Origin: Fratercula arctica
Taxonomy: Eukaryota > Chordata > Aves > Charadriiformes > Alcidae
DNA: 64,000 nt
Direction of reading: 5' to 3'
Assembly (NCBI GenBank): GCA_947846985.1
Contig: CANTUZ010000003.1
Span: 123,016,626-123,080,625, forward strand
Below, piece after piece: positions 24,801-38,741 of this stretch; position 1 is the first letter of the stretch, and every line of letters begins with the position of its first letter. Under the pieces are notes generated by a model that searched no databases, was not told the origin of the DNA, and saw nothing but the letters and a program-made list of their open reading frames with translations. Made by a program: the position numbers and the translations under genes.

Positions 24801-27699
24801 TCTCAAACAGTAAGTGACACTCAGAAGCACCGTAAATGTACTCCGTGTGTCAGGTTCTGTACAGAACACACTGCAGGGGTGTCCGCAACGGGGGAACCGA
24901 CAGAGAATGCAATCAGTGGGATCAAGCTATAAAGGAGCAGGTCAGATAAATAGGAAAGACTGCACTGAATTACTTGGAGATGTAAGCATTTGAGGATGAT
25001 GCAAGAGACAAGAGGGGGTAAGTGCGTTTTTCCCACTGATTGCCTCTATGAATAATTGCCCAACGCTGCAAAATCCCTTTTATATATATCTGTGTCTAAA
25101 AGAATGGAAAATGCAATTGAGCGAAGACCAGGTGTGGGGCTATAAGGTAGGGGAGGTGAAAAGAGCTGGAAGCCTGCTGCGATAAGCCCCATTTGGTTAG
25201 CCACAGCAGGCCTCATCTGGCAGTCCACAGAAGACCAGTCAGAGGGCGTTTCTGCTCTGAGAAACCATAGGAAGTTCACAGAGCAGAGCTGGCTTTCCAG
25301 CTCCCTTTGTCTCTTAAACCTCAAAAGCAACAGGATGGGGATGGGATAGTGAAGAGGAGTGGATGTACGTGCATTTGTTAATGTTTCACGATGAGTTCTG
25401 CTCAATAGCTCTTTGCTGATTTCACTTGTACTTGGCTCACACCTCATGGATGAGGACTAACGCCCAGAGATCACACCTGTGTCCTTTAATCTGTCACACT
25501 GTCTCCTCTCTGATGGGTACAACAGGTTATGTCAGAGGATTTGGCTACCACTGTAGGAAAACTGCAAGCCGTGGATCTTTTACAGTCCTGGCTTCAATTC
25601 AACGCCCCTTTCTTGAGTCCCCTCCATGACCCTGGCTACTAATAGCAACTACTACAAAGTAGGAGGGGAACCAAAGCCTAAATTTTTAAAGCCTGGAAAC
25701 TTACTATTTCCAGACAAAAGCAACTGCCTCCTGTTGTGTCAGAAAAAAGTAACTGACGGATCTGAAGAATTATGTTGCCTTTTTGTGATGCCACTTAATT
25801 AAGGTAATTCTGAATAACAGGAATAATCTGCCCACAGTTGCAAAGTAAGACTAAGGAAAATGTCCGCGTACTCTTCAGGGTCTGAGACTTTTCAGTATTT
25901 TAGCCACAGGATTTTGTAAAGGTGCAGCTGGAGGATAAATTTTCTAACCAGACCATTTAAATGGTATTTCTTCTACATGAGGTAAAGACTATTTTTCTGT
26001 AAGAACTAGACAGACTATTTGTCGTTCAAAAAGCTACAGAGGAAAATCAGAAGACAAAGTAACTTCACTGTTAACAAATTTGTTTCAAACTTTAATTATT
26101 TAACACATTTGTAAAATATACAGATAAAAAGCCCCAAAAGGCACTTACTATGACACACATTTTTGTTTTCCTGATTTTTTTCTTTATTATTGACAGTAAG
26201 CATCAAAACTGAAATCCAAGGTCAAACTTTGCTACCATATTCTTCTCTGTACTTATATTTCCATATTGCACCTGCCCAGATCAGACCGCGATACTGAAAA
26301 TGTATAGTAAGAAACCAGAAGGAATACTCATGAGCAGGGATTCAACTAATGGGTCTGCTGATTCTGAACGGCATATACTCATCCACTCCTCAAAAAAAGG
26401 GTGCACAGATATTAGATAATTGACAGTACAGTTGAATCATTACAAAGGGAAAAAAAAGTAATACATGTAAGTTTTCAGAGAAAAATATTAAAAACATGAA
26501 TGATGCTTTTGGACCTGTGAGGGGAAAAAAGCTAAATGAATGGCTGCCTAGAATTCTCTCATTGAATTTAAAAAGAAAGATGTTTCTCCTTGCTCAGTGC
26601 CACAAACATGACAACTTTTGTTCTATAAATCAAGAAACAGGGAATATAAACAAGTTTACAAATTGAAAGCAACTTTTAAAAGATAAATTTCAGGTTTCTA
26701 CAACACACAAAGATGAACTACAAGGAGCCTTCCTTCCTCGTTCAAATTCAAATTAATCAGCCCTTTGTGCTTCTGTTCTCTCCTCTCCTCTTTTCAAATT
26801 TCCTTCCTCGTTTCCATGGGAACCCCCTGGCTGCCAAACCTCCGAGCAGAGCAAGAGGCCAGGCTTAGCAAGGGGTGTGAAAAGGGGAGAGAGTCAAAGG
26901 GCAGAATTTGGTTCGGGGAGAATCAAGATGCCAACCTTTGTCACCCCACAAAAGGGGGGGGTAACCATAGGAACTAACTCTGCAGGACAGGGGCGGGGAG
27001 GAGGAGCATCATGGCCAAATCCACAACATGGGAAGCAAAATGGGAAAGGCGGCATTAAAAACGCAATGCTAGAACATACAGTGAAAAAAGTAAGTCATAC
27101 AAATGAAAAAAAAATAAAACTTTTAAGGACCAAGTAGCCAATTCAGTGCTTTTTTTAATATAATAGAATCAACTGAATTTCTATCAGACTACAGAGAAAC
27201 AGGGCAGATCTGATTCTCAAATCCAACACAAGTATTTAATATTCTCCTGAAAATATACTGAATGCTCCCCTTTGATTTGGATGGGCTCTGAAGATGTTTT
27301 CCAAATGCCTCACAGATACCAAGAAAAAACACAGCTTCAGGAAGATTGCTGTTGAGCTATGGCTTCAACCATGCAGAGCCGCTATACGCTAACAGTTCTG
27401 CAAAATATGAAAGATAGCCTAGACATTATTGTTACTGCAACAGCAATCTGACAGAGCAGATTTACATACAGTACATTAACATGGCATCACATTCGTATAC
27501 TACATAAAAATATAGATATGGCATGCTTTTATTCTTGTACCTTATAAAAGAGACAGCAGGAGGATGAGGCATGGAACAGCTCTATAAAATCACAAATGAT
27601 ACATAAAGGAAAATTATGGTCCAATTGTTCACTGTATCCTCAGCACAAAAAGTAGGGAACATAAAACCAGCAGGTGGTTCATTTGAAGAGAAAAGGAAA

Positions 27700-27850
27700 A
27701 AAAACAAAAGCAAATTCTTCACACAACACCTTTAACTTACGTAACTCCTTGCCACTGATTTGGGTGGATACTAAAAGAATGTATGAGTTCAGGAAGAAAA
27801 CTGATAAATTTGTAGAACAATACATCAAAATACTAATGCAAGACATCGTT
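27700..27850 (+). mobile_element. Ancient CR1/L3-like remnant
   Basis: 'ttcttcacacaacaccttta...aactccttgccac' followed by a diverged 'aggaagaaaactgataaatt' resembles the end of ORF2 in old CR1/L3 families (ending HNTF...LRNSLPL). Boundaries approximate. Confidence 0.5.
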
Positions 27851-30800
27851 TCCAAGCCACAAATTGCTGAACAGAGAAGAGCAGCCAGGGTGGATGCATG
27901 CTACGTACCTGACCTGCTCCGTACAGCACCCATGGTGGGCCACCATCGGGTGACCAGGCTAAACAGATCTCTGCTCTGACTTCGTATCACTTCAGTTCTT
28001 ACATTTATCTATCTCCTCCCCAATTTCATTTCCACTAATCTGTCTCTCACACCAAATATATTCTTCAATGTCGTATTTTATAAAAATGTTATTGTTTTGC
28101 AGGTACAAAGTGTTGCAAGACTGAATAATGAACTCAGTTCAAGAGCATTGAGCTCCTCAACCATTAGGGATAATTTGTAGCCCACAGGCTACTTACCTTC
28201 GGTACCAGTTTGGAGCTATACGTAGGACAAACACTGGCTCAGTTTCCTTCAGAAAAATCGCAAAACCCTCATGCATTTACATCTCTTAATGACCAGGATA
28301 CAAAAGGGGGAGTAAGGTGGCAGTGCACCAATGAGGCACATGTGAACTTAAGATTTGTCCTTTGAATGTTAAAAACATGCTTTGGTGAATTATTCTTCTC
28401 ATACCACAGAACACAAAAGCTTCACAGCCACACAGGAATATTCCATTGACACAAAAATGATTCAAATCCATAAAAAACATCCTCACTTTCTCTGAAATCA
28501 CCACAAATGCCTCCCAAAACAAAGACGAAAACTACAGCCCTACCAGCAAGACAAATGGTAAAATTTATGACAACTGCTCCTTGGTACTGAAGTTGTTATT
28601 TCATACTTATTCTCATCTTGTCAGTCTGCTGTGGCTTTCTTTTTGAATACGATTATCCTAGAATTGGAACCATCATCACAGACTAGAGAAAGCAAGGAAA
28701 AAACCACCACTTGCAAGTGACCAGCAAAATAAAAAGCACGTCCTAGCCAAGCCACACAACTTCTAAGTAGTCTGCTGTTATTTACATCACCGCCAATTTT
28801 TTGCACAAAAAACATGTTTGGAAAGAATGGTAAGTTGAAAGGACAGAAAACTAAAGAGCTTCCAACCTATTAAGCCAGTTTACAAGTTAGAACTGGGATA
28901 TATAAATAACCTTTGTATCAGAAGAGCGAAAAGGGGGAAGAGAAAGGTCTTGCTACTACCTTGGACTAAACAGAAGTGGTGACTTGATTCTATAGCGGAC
29001 ACGCTAAATCTCTGCCTTACGAGGGACAATCTAATGTGTGTATGTGCAGAATACAAGGCAGCTATTTCAGTAATAATACGGCAGAACTATATCCTCTAAG
29101 TTACACATACTACCAGATATAAGGCTAAGCCTAGTCACTGTATCAAATACTAACTTGTACTACTACAGCATGCAATATACAATATAAACATGTTTTTTGC
29201 CCCACAGCAGAAGCATCTAAGAGAAACAGCTGGCTGATTTTGATTAAGGTAGAAAAAAAGCATAGAAAGATAGGAATGAATGTCTGTACGCTTGGGGTAG
29301 GCAAGAGGAATGGTAAATGGTAAGGATTAATATTTCCAGCAGAACATTCTTTTGCTTCCGAGTTTATGCTTGCAGATAAAAAGCTACAACTGACTATAAA
29401 GTACATTGTCACTTAACTATTCAAAATAAATTCATGTGTGTCTCACCTTTCCTAATAATTCCTCTTTAAGCCTCCACCAGATGCTACAGAATTAGCCACA
29501 ACGCAGGGCCATCTGCCTTCATGACCCTGAAAACAAGCCCACTGTGAATAGATGTTGATTAAGATGTAGATCATTCACTTTAAACTGAATCATTACATAA
29601 AACTAATGTTTTTTTCATATGCTTGCAGTAAACTATTAAGGCTAAACTTCATTTCCATATTTCCAGTTGAATCATCATTCAGATTTAATCTTTTATTCAA
29701 GAAAATATGAACATGGCGACAGAGTTCATCTTCAACGTGCAAGCAGTAGTTTATCAATTTCACAAAAAAACTCCAAACCCTACTTCTCTCCATTTCCTCT
29801 CTCACTACTAGTCTGCATTTTGGTATCTTGTTTCTCATTAACAAACATAAAAGACTAGAAAAACAGTATTTCTGAAATGATTCTCTGGAGAACGGCTGTT
29901 AGTCAGGCAAAAGAAAGTAAGGGTTTCTAACACCTGCTATCTAGCGCAACTATTTGAGCACTGATGACCTACATGCGGAAGTTTTAACCTTGTGTTATTT
30001 GTATTCCTTTTGGAAAGAAGCATCTCTTTAGCACTTCATTCTTTCATGCTGCTCTGTGCAGTGTAGCACTGTAATACCTTTATCTGGTTTCTTGAAGTGC
30101 AACAATATGGCCCCTGGAGGAAAAAAAAATCAGAGACTCACCATCGTGATTGCTCACATTAAGCAAGCATCTATTCCACTTTAAAATGCCAGTTAGAGTT
30201 TATATTCCCTTTGACTGTTGTATTAGGGTGAACCATGTGCTCAGGTATAATCTAGGTCCACAAATCCATCCAGTTTTCTATTCTGGCTCTGGGTACATCC
30301 ACATTGACAAATACCTTCCTCAGTTAAGTCTGTATCTGACAGTCTGATTGTCAGAATCACAACGCTCTCCCAAACACAAAACACTCCATACAACAACAGC
30401 CAAGAAGTCCATCTTTTGTGCATCTGTTCTTGGACATTACTCTCTTTGGGTTAACTGCTTCAAAAGATTTCTAGCCAAAGACAAGGATCTTTCCTTTTCT
30501 TCCCTATTTAAGCCTCTACCAATTTCAAAGTAGATACATACACGTAGCTCTATGCTTTATCTGAACACAAATGATTATCTCACGTGGCTGCTCTTCCTGT
30601 GTGATGAGTCTAAAGGCTTCAGTATTTATTAAATATTCAATATTCATTCAGATTATCTTGAAGTTCACTGGACCTCAGTGTGAAAAGGATGGGATTGATG
30701 GTCCAAATACAAGACCATGTAAGGCTGTGTTCAAGAAACCGCTTCCTCAGAAGCCTCATTTTACAAAATTGTCAGATCATACTGATTTTTGGTATGGATC

Positions 30801-33800
30801 TACTTGGGGATGTAACCGCTCTAGTTCTTCCCAAATTGTTCTTACCCGCTCAGGATTTCACCTTTGCACAACACTCGTGCCCTTTATAGGTCAAGACGAA
30901 ACCACAAGCTGATGCGTTTCAAACAGACAAGCCCCAGGTACTCCTAAAGCCAGAATTCCTACGCAGCACATTATCATGCACTCCTTTACTCTGTCTGCAC
31001 TCTTCAGAATCAGCTCTGCAATTCTAGCTTTGAGATATTGTTTTAACAATAAAAAAATCTAAAATCTTTATGTGGCTATTTCTAAGGTGAAAACTCAGAG
31101 TGGGAATAAGAGAATACAAAGTTAATGAAAGACCAGGCTTTAATCAGCTGGTGCAGCTTGCCTTCTTATGATCATGTACAGTTCCATTGTTCTGTAGGCA
31201 TCATAATCTTATGCACTAAAGAGAAAATTAATCCTTACTGCAAATTAGTGTCTAAGATTAGAATGCTTACAAAACACCAGCTGATTAAAACCTGCTTTTC
31301 CATTAGCTTTATATTCTTCTTTGAGCTTCAGATGCAGAAATGAAGAACAGAGAAAGCCAAGGAAAACTGCTGAGATTTAGGAGGGTATAGTGCACAGGCA
31401 AGGCAAAAGAAGATGGGGGGTGGAAAGGGATAAAGATGGAATTAATGGAGGAAGAAGTTAAGGATCTTCCACCCTACATTCTCCCCATCCTTGCTGCTCA
31501 AAACCAAAGAAAGATGCTTCCCACTTGTATCCCAAAATTATCACTCAGAAATAGAAGAGGCATGGGGCAGTACGACCTCCCAGCTCCAGGGAACAGAGGA
31601 ATCACAATCACATAAACCAAGATCAGTGAATTTCTCACCCTTATGAAAATTAAGAACTGAAAGACAACATACCATATGGAGTCCAAATACTGATTATTTG
31701 AAATTTGTAGTAACATATGCCCAATAGAAAAGCTATTTGAGAAACACCACTAAAATAAGCCACTTAATACTTAACCTACCTATACTGGAAAAATGCCTAA
31801 CTCTTATCCCAGATGCTAAGACCAGGCTGGGAATAAATACAGCTATGTCTTCTACTGATGCCATTTTTAAGCACACTCTGTCTCTTTTCGAGTTAAAAAA
31901 CACCAAAAAATGAACAAAGACTCCAAAGATCATTGCTGGGAGAAAAAAAATACATATTGCCACAAAAAAGTAACTGTGCTATATACACAGCGATATAGTT
32001 AGCAAGGGTATGCAAATCTTGCAGCACGCACTCTGCTCTGCAGCAAGTCAATGGCTTCATCCTCTGGAAGAATCAGTACAAGCAAGAAACCACTAAATTC
32101 AAAATAGGATATGAAAAATCAGGTGTCTTCACATCTATAGTTGCATATTCTATGACAAAGTCCATTAACTATTCACCAGCTCTGCTTCTAAATATTCAAA
32201 ACTCCATGACTGGATAGTTTATTTATATTAATCCCATGATTACCAGCTGGTGAGCCCTGCCATGCTGGTGGAGTAGGAACGTATGAGTCAACGTTACTCC
32301 TCTCCCCTTCCAGCTACCTCCCTCACACTGCAAAAAACAAATCAATTGCAGGATAACATTATTTCTCTATTTCCCCCTTTGCATCTCCCACCTACACAGT
32401 AATCAACCTAGCTATGGTACATCTGTAAGTCCCTACCACTGCTCTTTTTTGATATGCAAAATGGGAATGGAAGTTGTGAGGGAGCGCAAAGGAATAGCAT
32501 GTTATCTCCTGTGCCCATATGACGACTGTATCATCTCGTTTCTGGAGCGTTTGACCTCTGGTATAATCCCAAAAGACAGTGCCTCTCCATTCACCCAGAG
32601 GGACCCATTTAGCCCTCAACTATGTCTGGTTCCTGTCCTTTAAAGCCTCTTTGATCCCTAGCATCATTTGTGAGGTCCTATAAAATCAGGGTAAGGAGGA
32701 GGAAGCGCTGGCAGTATATTTAACTGCAACAAGGCTGGCAATCATCATATTAAACCACTTCTCTTCATCAGTGACAAAAGCTTTAATAGCACACTCCCAG
32801 GGTCCAGCAGGCTACCAAGTTACATGTTCTCTGATAAAAATGTTTGTCTAAAAAAATTGCCTTAAGGCAGATAAAAAACACTGCTTGCTAATCATATGCA
32901 TAAGCAAATCCTTCAAGGCCAAAGGAATATAAAGTGAAAAAGAGACAGAAGATAATTCTTCACATTGTAGCAATAATAATCCACAAGATGGGTAAATAAG
33001 GTCAGGTCCCTCAGGGGGATGGGGGTAATTTAACTTCTCCATTGTCACTGCCTCATTCAGCACACGATCGCTGTAACACAGCAGAATCATGGCAGCAGCG
33101 CAGTGCGACATCATCTCAATGTCACGCTATCATCACAAACATATTTAGAGAGAAGTTTTAACAGCATAGCTGAGACAGACTATGCTAGATGGCGATTGTA
33201 ATAAAGCAACCTGTTAGCAGATTATAGAAAATGTTAAAAATACCTTACGGCGTGCTTCATAGGAGAGCATGGAGCAGATACAAGGCATGACCCCAGAGGG
33301 AGAAGAACCATGAGCCCAGCAGCGTGACATGGGCAGTGGCTGTGCAGAACTGCGGGGCAGGATGGCTCTTGGTTCCCTCCCACCTGGCCTGGGAGGGGTC
33401 TCTGGAAAATATTCGCCCTTTACACCCACCATCTCATATCTCCATACTCTATCACGATGAGTCTGTTACTATCTATATTAACCACCACTACTCCTTTTAG
33501 AAAGAAGCAGATGTAAAATGATTCTCATTTTAGTCTCAGCTATAGCCAAGCGGATGTTAACAGAGGTTGGACTAGTGCAACTGGTGTTTGTCCCCTATCA
33601 AAAGGAGTAAGTTCCTTAGAGATACTCGGGGATAAAATAATGCTCCAGGCCCTTGAATGCAGAGAGCCCTCCCTTCAGTCTTCCCGGATTAAAGCAGGCC
33701 TTGCTGATGTAGCACAGCAGAAAGCTTAAGGCATTATCTTTCCTAGAAGTAAATAAAGGCATAGGAACCCATTACAGTGCGGACCAGTATACACTGAGAG

Positions 33801-35149
33801 GGACTCCTCATGTGATATTCTATTTTTCTTTGTTTAATCAAGATGGTTAATACCAATATTGCTGCAATATAAGAAGACAACACTGATGGCATGACTTATT
33901 AGCCTTTACTATAATTACGAAGGAATCATATTGGCATAAAGTCTGAAAAAGGCAACTTACTGATTTTTTCAGTTTTCAAGAAATAATGATAAATAATTTT
34001 TTAAACAGTTTCTTTAATGAAGCAATCAATGGTATGGGAAGAGAAGTACACTGAATTTATTGATGGTAAGACAACAGCTGTAGTAGTTCTCTTTTTTGCT
34101 TCACATTCACTCTATCTTGTATTGCATTTTCAGTACAAGCAAGCTGAATTTTTCCTATGGGTTTCATTAGGAACTGTTGTGAGAAAGCGGTACTGAAAAA
34201 CTGAGAATTACAAGGCCTTCCTCCTGCAATACACAAGATGAATCACACTGATTCTGCTCCTCTATTATTTTATGCTCACAGCAATTAGGGAGGGCTTGGA
34301 GATGAGAGATGTTTACCAGAAAATGTCACAGTGCAAGTTTTAATAGACTTCATTCAGTTCAGAATTTGAGTGCTCCATCCATTTGACTGCAACATTAAGT
34401 AATGTCTAAAAAGCCAAATAATAAGAACTTCCATATTGCTAAGTACAGATTTAAGGGGCAATCTAGGCTAACACAAGGAGTGGAAATATACTTATGCAAA
34501 CCTGCAGCTTTTCATTCTTTTTTCCTGTTCAACTCCATAAAAACCCCTGCAATGGAGGCACAGGCTCTTGCAGAGTGAATTTACGCTTGATAATAGCCTT
34601 GTTTCCTTGCACAGCCTTCACCATTTTTCATGAAGCATTCAGAAGTAGCCCATAGTCCATCCCCAGACTGAAACCACTGGCCTGTCTGCTAATTATATTG
34701 GCAGAAGGGAGTACTATACATACACCCACAACTCCAGCACACCCACACTAAGTTGAAGAATGGCTTTGGCATCAAGCTACTGTATGAATTGCAGCAACAC
34801 AGTGTTTCATGCACACTAATTTATGCTATTAAGTTGAGCTTTATACCGCAGAGTGCAGAGAAGTAGCATTTGCTTCTCAACTGGTTTTCTCTCTCTGTAG
34901 CAGAAAGCTATTTTATGAAGATAAGAGCAATTACACCAGTTATTCTGGCTCAGACTGAGAGTCCACATAATTATGGCTCTGCTTCCAACGGTGGCCATAA
35001 GCAGACTTTCAGTCAAAGTGATATTTTTGACAGTTCTCTGAAATCATTGGTTTAACATGCAACAAAAGTCAGAAAAATTAACATAAAGTTGGCCATTACT
35101 AGAAAGCTATTAGCGGCAAAAAGCATGAGTTTATTCATAAATAAATCTC

Positions 35150-35510
35150 AAGTGTGCCCACATCTGGAGTGGTGTGCCATTCTCCTCTCCACACCTCAGC
35201 AAGGACACGGTTAGAAAAAGGGACAGAGAAAGCTAACTAAAATTATTACAGGAATGAAGCAGCCAAATGGCAAGAAGAAAGCCCAGACAGTTGGAACACT
35301 TCAGTTTGGAGAAGAAAAGCCTGGGGGACAAAACTGAGGTTTCCAAAATCACAGGAGTAACAGAGGATTTAACTGCAGCACAATATTGCACAATACTGCA
35401 ACAAAAGGACATTAAAAGAAACTAGCAGGAAACTAGTATAAAACGGGTAAGAGAATAAGTACTTCTTCACATAGTGTCTAGTGAACTGGTTAACAGTACT
35501 GTATTCATAA
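35150..35510 (+). mobile_element. Old, diverged CR1 remnant
   Basis: 'cacatctggagtggtgtgcc' and 'cttcagtttggagaagaaaagcctggggga' correspond to the HLEYCVQFW and FSLEKR parts of CR1 ORF2. Many stops and indels. Confidence 0.6.
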
Positions 35511-36104
35511 AATAATTTAGTGAAATTAATTGATAACAGATACATTAAATGCTACTAAAGGGAACAGGCAGGGAGGTACCCTCTAACATCCATAATTCGG
35601 GGACTGTGGATACTGGGGAAGCAGCAGCCCACAGGCAAGAGGCCAGGCTTGCATCCCTTCCCCAAAGAGTATATCTTCCTGCCATTAGCAGATACAGAAC
35701 ACTTGGCAAAACAAACCATTAGCAGGGTATTTCTTACATTCCCTAAATACTCTCCCAGCCTGTGACAATTTTCTGCCAAGGGGAAGAGACTGAAGTGGGT
35801 TTTTTTCTACCTAGTCACCCTCATTGGCACTATCTGCCAAGTTCTGGTCCAGTCTCCTCCAATTTTTTGCATTCACAGCACTGTCTAAGAGTTTCACAGC
35901 TCTACTGCCAGCGGTTTGAAGAACTACCTCTTCCTCTTTGTTCCGACTTGGCTTCTGGCAACGTCATTTGATGGAGCTTAGCTCCTGCGCTAGAAGAGAC
36001 AGTGTACAGTCAATCCCTATAGCCCTGTGCATGTCACTTATGATGGTAGTTGTTCTTGTTGGGTTTGTTGTTGTTGTTGTTTTTTTTCTATTTTAAACGT
36101 AGGC

Positions 36105-36790
36105 TAAAGCACCCTGCCATAGTCTAGCACTCCTCATATGGGATACGTTCCATAAGCCTGTGGTCACTCTGTTCTTCCTCTGGACCTCTATTCAGTTCAA
36201 ACACATTTTTTAAGATGGCTCAATTTCACACAACGCTCCAGCTAATTGTGAGCCAGAGGATTATATACCACCACTGTAATCTCTGGTCTTTATTCCTTTC
36301 CTAATTATTCCATGTCTGATTTGCCTTTTGGCTTTCTTACTGCTCAGTCAAACTCTCAGCTGACATTTCAACAGAACAAACCATCATAAATCCAATGAAA
36401 TAAGCTGACCACCACCACTTACGTGAAGAATATTATCCCCCCCAATGCATACATATTTATCACTTTGAATTTCCTCAAAAATGTTATGGCTCAATGTATC
36501 TCAAACAATCTCAAGGTCTTTAAAATTTTTCATTCTAATTTGACCTTAGCTCTAAGTTACTCCTAACAGTATCAATAGGCTTTCTCATCTTACTGCTAGT
36601 CTTCTCTTCTAGATCATTTAAGAAAATAACTGAACTGCAGAGATTCCAGAAGACTTTCACTGACAAACTACTTCCACTCCAAGAGGTGGCCATCTACTTC
36701 TCCAACCACCCAACAAAACCAAAAGCCACCATCTCCACACCTCTGCAAGCCAAGTCCCAGGAGTCTTCAATCCAGTTGGTTTCACCGATT
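36105..36790 (-). mobile_element. Ancient CR1/L3-like remnant
   Basis: Reversed phrases such as 'ctcatatgggatacgttccata', 'tctggacctctattcagttc' and 'tgccttttggctttctta' match the 3' part of old CR1/L3 elements. The left half is clearer than the right; limits approximate. Confidence 0.5.
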
Positions 36791-38223
36791 CCTTTAATAT
36801 CCTAAATTCCACCTTTCAAAGATGAAATACACAGTTTGTACACATCTAGTTGTTCACACTGTTATCCTATTAAACTTGCTTAGGCTTCATTTTTCCTCCT
36901 TACAGTTAGATCTTCAAAGGTCCTCAGAACTTACCAGAATCAATTCTAAAATAAAATTCACTCCTGTTGCTATGTATTTAGTATAATTGGAATCCCTGGC
37001 AACATCCAAATGAGCCATTGAAATGCAAGTCCATAGTTCTTTCAAACAAAGAAAAATTAAGGGAAAGAATCTCTGTTTTCTTCTTATAGTAAAATGCTTG
37101 TCAAGTCTGGTTTACAACTCTTCCATAGAAAGACTATATAAAGCCTTGGGTTTATATTATTTAAGAAGAACAATTAAATTAAGTTTCTATATTGTTAGGA
37201 AGAGCGTTCAAAGATGAAAGCATATGATTACCTCAGTATACTGCACAGCATATCCACCAGCGAGGATTCCCAAGCACTTCAAAAAATGCAAATAAACATA
37301 ATCTGCACAAATCTCTCATGAAAATTTGAATAGGCTGACAGCAAGACTTGCCTCATATTCCGAATTTCCATCAATTTTAGTCATATCACAGAATACCAAG
37401 TAAGGAAACCCCTTAGGCAGGGTGGAAGGATAGAGAACAGACTGAAGTGAACTGAAAAGTCTCGTATAAACTAGACTATATATAAAAAGAGACTAAGTAT
37501 GTGGCTGAAGCCCCATCAGGAAAGTTCTCCAAAAAAAGCTTAGACAAATATCAGTGGAAATGTGTTGGGTTTTTTTTTTAAAGGGAGAAAATTAGTACAC
37601 ATAAGTCCAAAGAAGGTTTTGGGGATAGTGGTAACAGTAATAAGGTACCGTTATAACAAAGAAAGTGCAATCCTAAAAGCTTGTTTGTCTGCAAGACAAC
37701 AGACTTTCTTGCAGCTGAGAAAAGCAGTAGTAATAAGTGAACAATTTCCATTATTTTCATGGTATGTTGTACTATTCTCATTTTCTTCACACCAAATTTT
37801 AGGCGAGTAAGGAAAGGCGAAATATTACAAAACCACCAAAGAACATAGTCTTCAGAACTAAAACTTTTTGGATTCATTGTTCAGTATGCTATTTTTCTGG
37901 CATTTAGTTAAGTGACAGACCATTCAAAATATGCATTCTTGATCTGTCTAAATATTTAAAGTAACAGACTAACATAAAAATACGTCCAGAGTATTTCACA
38001 CTCAGTTATACTAAATTAGGCAAATTTTGTAGTCATAGAATATTTTAGTATATATTACAATATATCTTATGCAAGTGGTATTTGGTTTTATATTTAAATT
38101 ATTAATTATCTTCATTTTTTTTCATTTTTATTTCTAATATAAATATCTTCCCAGATTCTGTTACCACTTATTTGTCAACTAAAGGCCAAAATCATATATA
38201 CTGCTGAAAAAAAATTGCCTTAC

Positions 38224-38412
38224 CTCCATTGCTAATGCTGCGGTTTGCTGGTCATAATGATTCAGAAGATTAGGCATAAAGGTGGTATTGTAAGGCAGAT
38301 CCTGGCACATCCGCAAGATGATGGGCTCACAAGAAAATAAACTGTGCCCTCTTGTGTGCCCCACCAAAACATCCAAAAGCCAAAGGTACCAGAACATCCA
38401 GCTAATAGCCAT
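38224..38412 (-). CDS. FZD3: FZD3 first coding exon: signal peptide and start of CRD
   Basis: Start-codon exon of Frizzled-3. The ATG at 38412 opens a hydrophobic signal peptide (MAISWMFWYLWLLDVLVG...), followed by the mature N-terminus HSLFSCEP. The CRD then begins with MCQDLPYNTTF, which includes an N-glycosylation site, and runs through NLLNHYDQQTAALAME to a GAG|gtaag donor. The exon contributes 63 codons in phase 0. It is chosen as the start because the mature sequence matches FZD3, the preceding 5' leader has stops in frame, and the signal peptide has normal length. The exon extends 5' as leader to 38741. A 26-kb intron separates it from the second CRD exon. Confidence 0.96.
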
Positions 38413-38741
38413 CCTTCCACAATAGGAATGGGGCCAGGTTTTGAGCCCAGTCAGAAAGCTCTTTCAACTCCTCATGGACCTTCAGATTTCACTTCAGTGG
38501 CGATATTTTCAGTCCTTGTTTAAGATTCTTCAAAATTGGAATACTCTTTGTATATGACATTCTTAGCTCAGTCCAGAAGGTGATGTATTTGAGACTGATG
38601 CGTGAGAAATCTTGCCTTTTCTTTCCTCAGTATTATATAGCATGTATTATGTTAAGGTATTAAAATGTTTAACCGCATTCCCACACAATTGACCCCATCG
38701 TGACAGAACAGCAGTCGAGTTACGTTCTTTTGTTAGGTAAC
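38413..38741 (-). other. FZD3: FZD3 5'UTR portion of the start-codon exon
   Basis: Upstream of the FZD3 ATG the exon continues as leader to a good acceptor: on the minus strand a T-rich tract ends 'tttttattctag' with the AG at 38743-38742. This gives a 329-base untranslated stretch, fitting the long leader usual for this gene. It holds five upstream ATGs, listed as a separate regulatory feature. The boundary is inferred from splice consensus; transcript data would be needed to exclude another acceptor. Confidence 0.72.
38464..38698 (-). promoter_or_regulatory. Cluster of five upstream ORFs in the FZD3 leader
   Basis: On the minus strand, upstream ATG frames run 38698-38669 (10 codons with stop), 38678-38652 (9), 38643-38563 (27), 38560-38489 (24) and 38475-38464 (4). 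All terminate before the FZD3 ATG at 38412. The first two overlap. Such leaders usually lower or condition translation of the main frame. The positions are read directly from the sequence; the regulatory effect is inference and depends on the leader boundary at 38741 being right. Confidence 0.6.

Larger units (their letters stand above)
12195..38223 (-). other. FZD3: 26-kb FZD3 intron between the two CRD exons
   Basis: Bounded on the minus strand by GAG|gtaagg at 38224/38223 and 'cttttctag' before 12194. It holds CR1 copies at 14714, 21250 (with a nested copy), 27700, 35150 and 36105, long T or A runs, a 60-base T/G tract at 20373 and a short TTG repeat near 36061. Scattered short open frames have no start context, splice sites or recognisable domain and are not annotated. 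Conserved enhancers could be present but cannot be seen in one sequence. Confidence 0.9.

Noticed and set aside
33540..33600. Segment resembling a tRNA anticodon/T-loop order
   Set aside because: No paired acceptor stem or B-box of proper form could be drawn.
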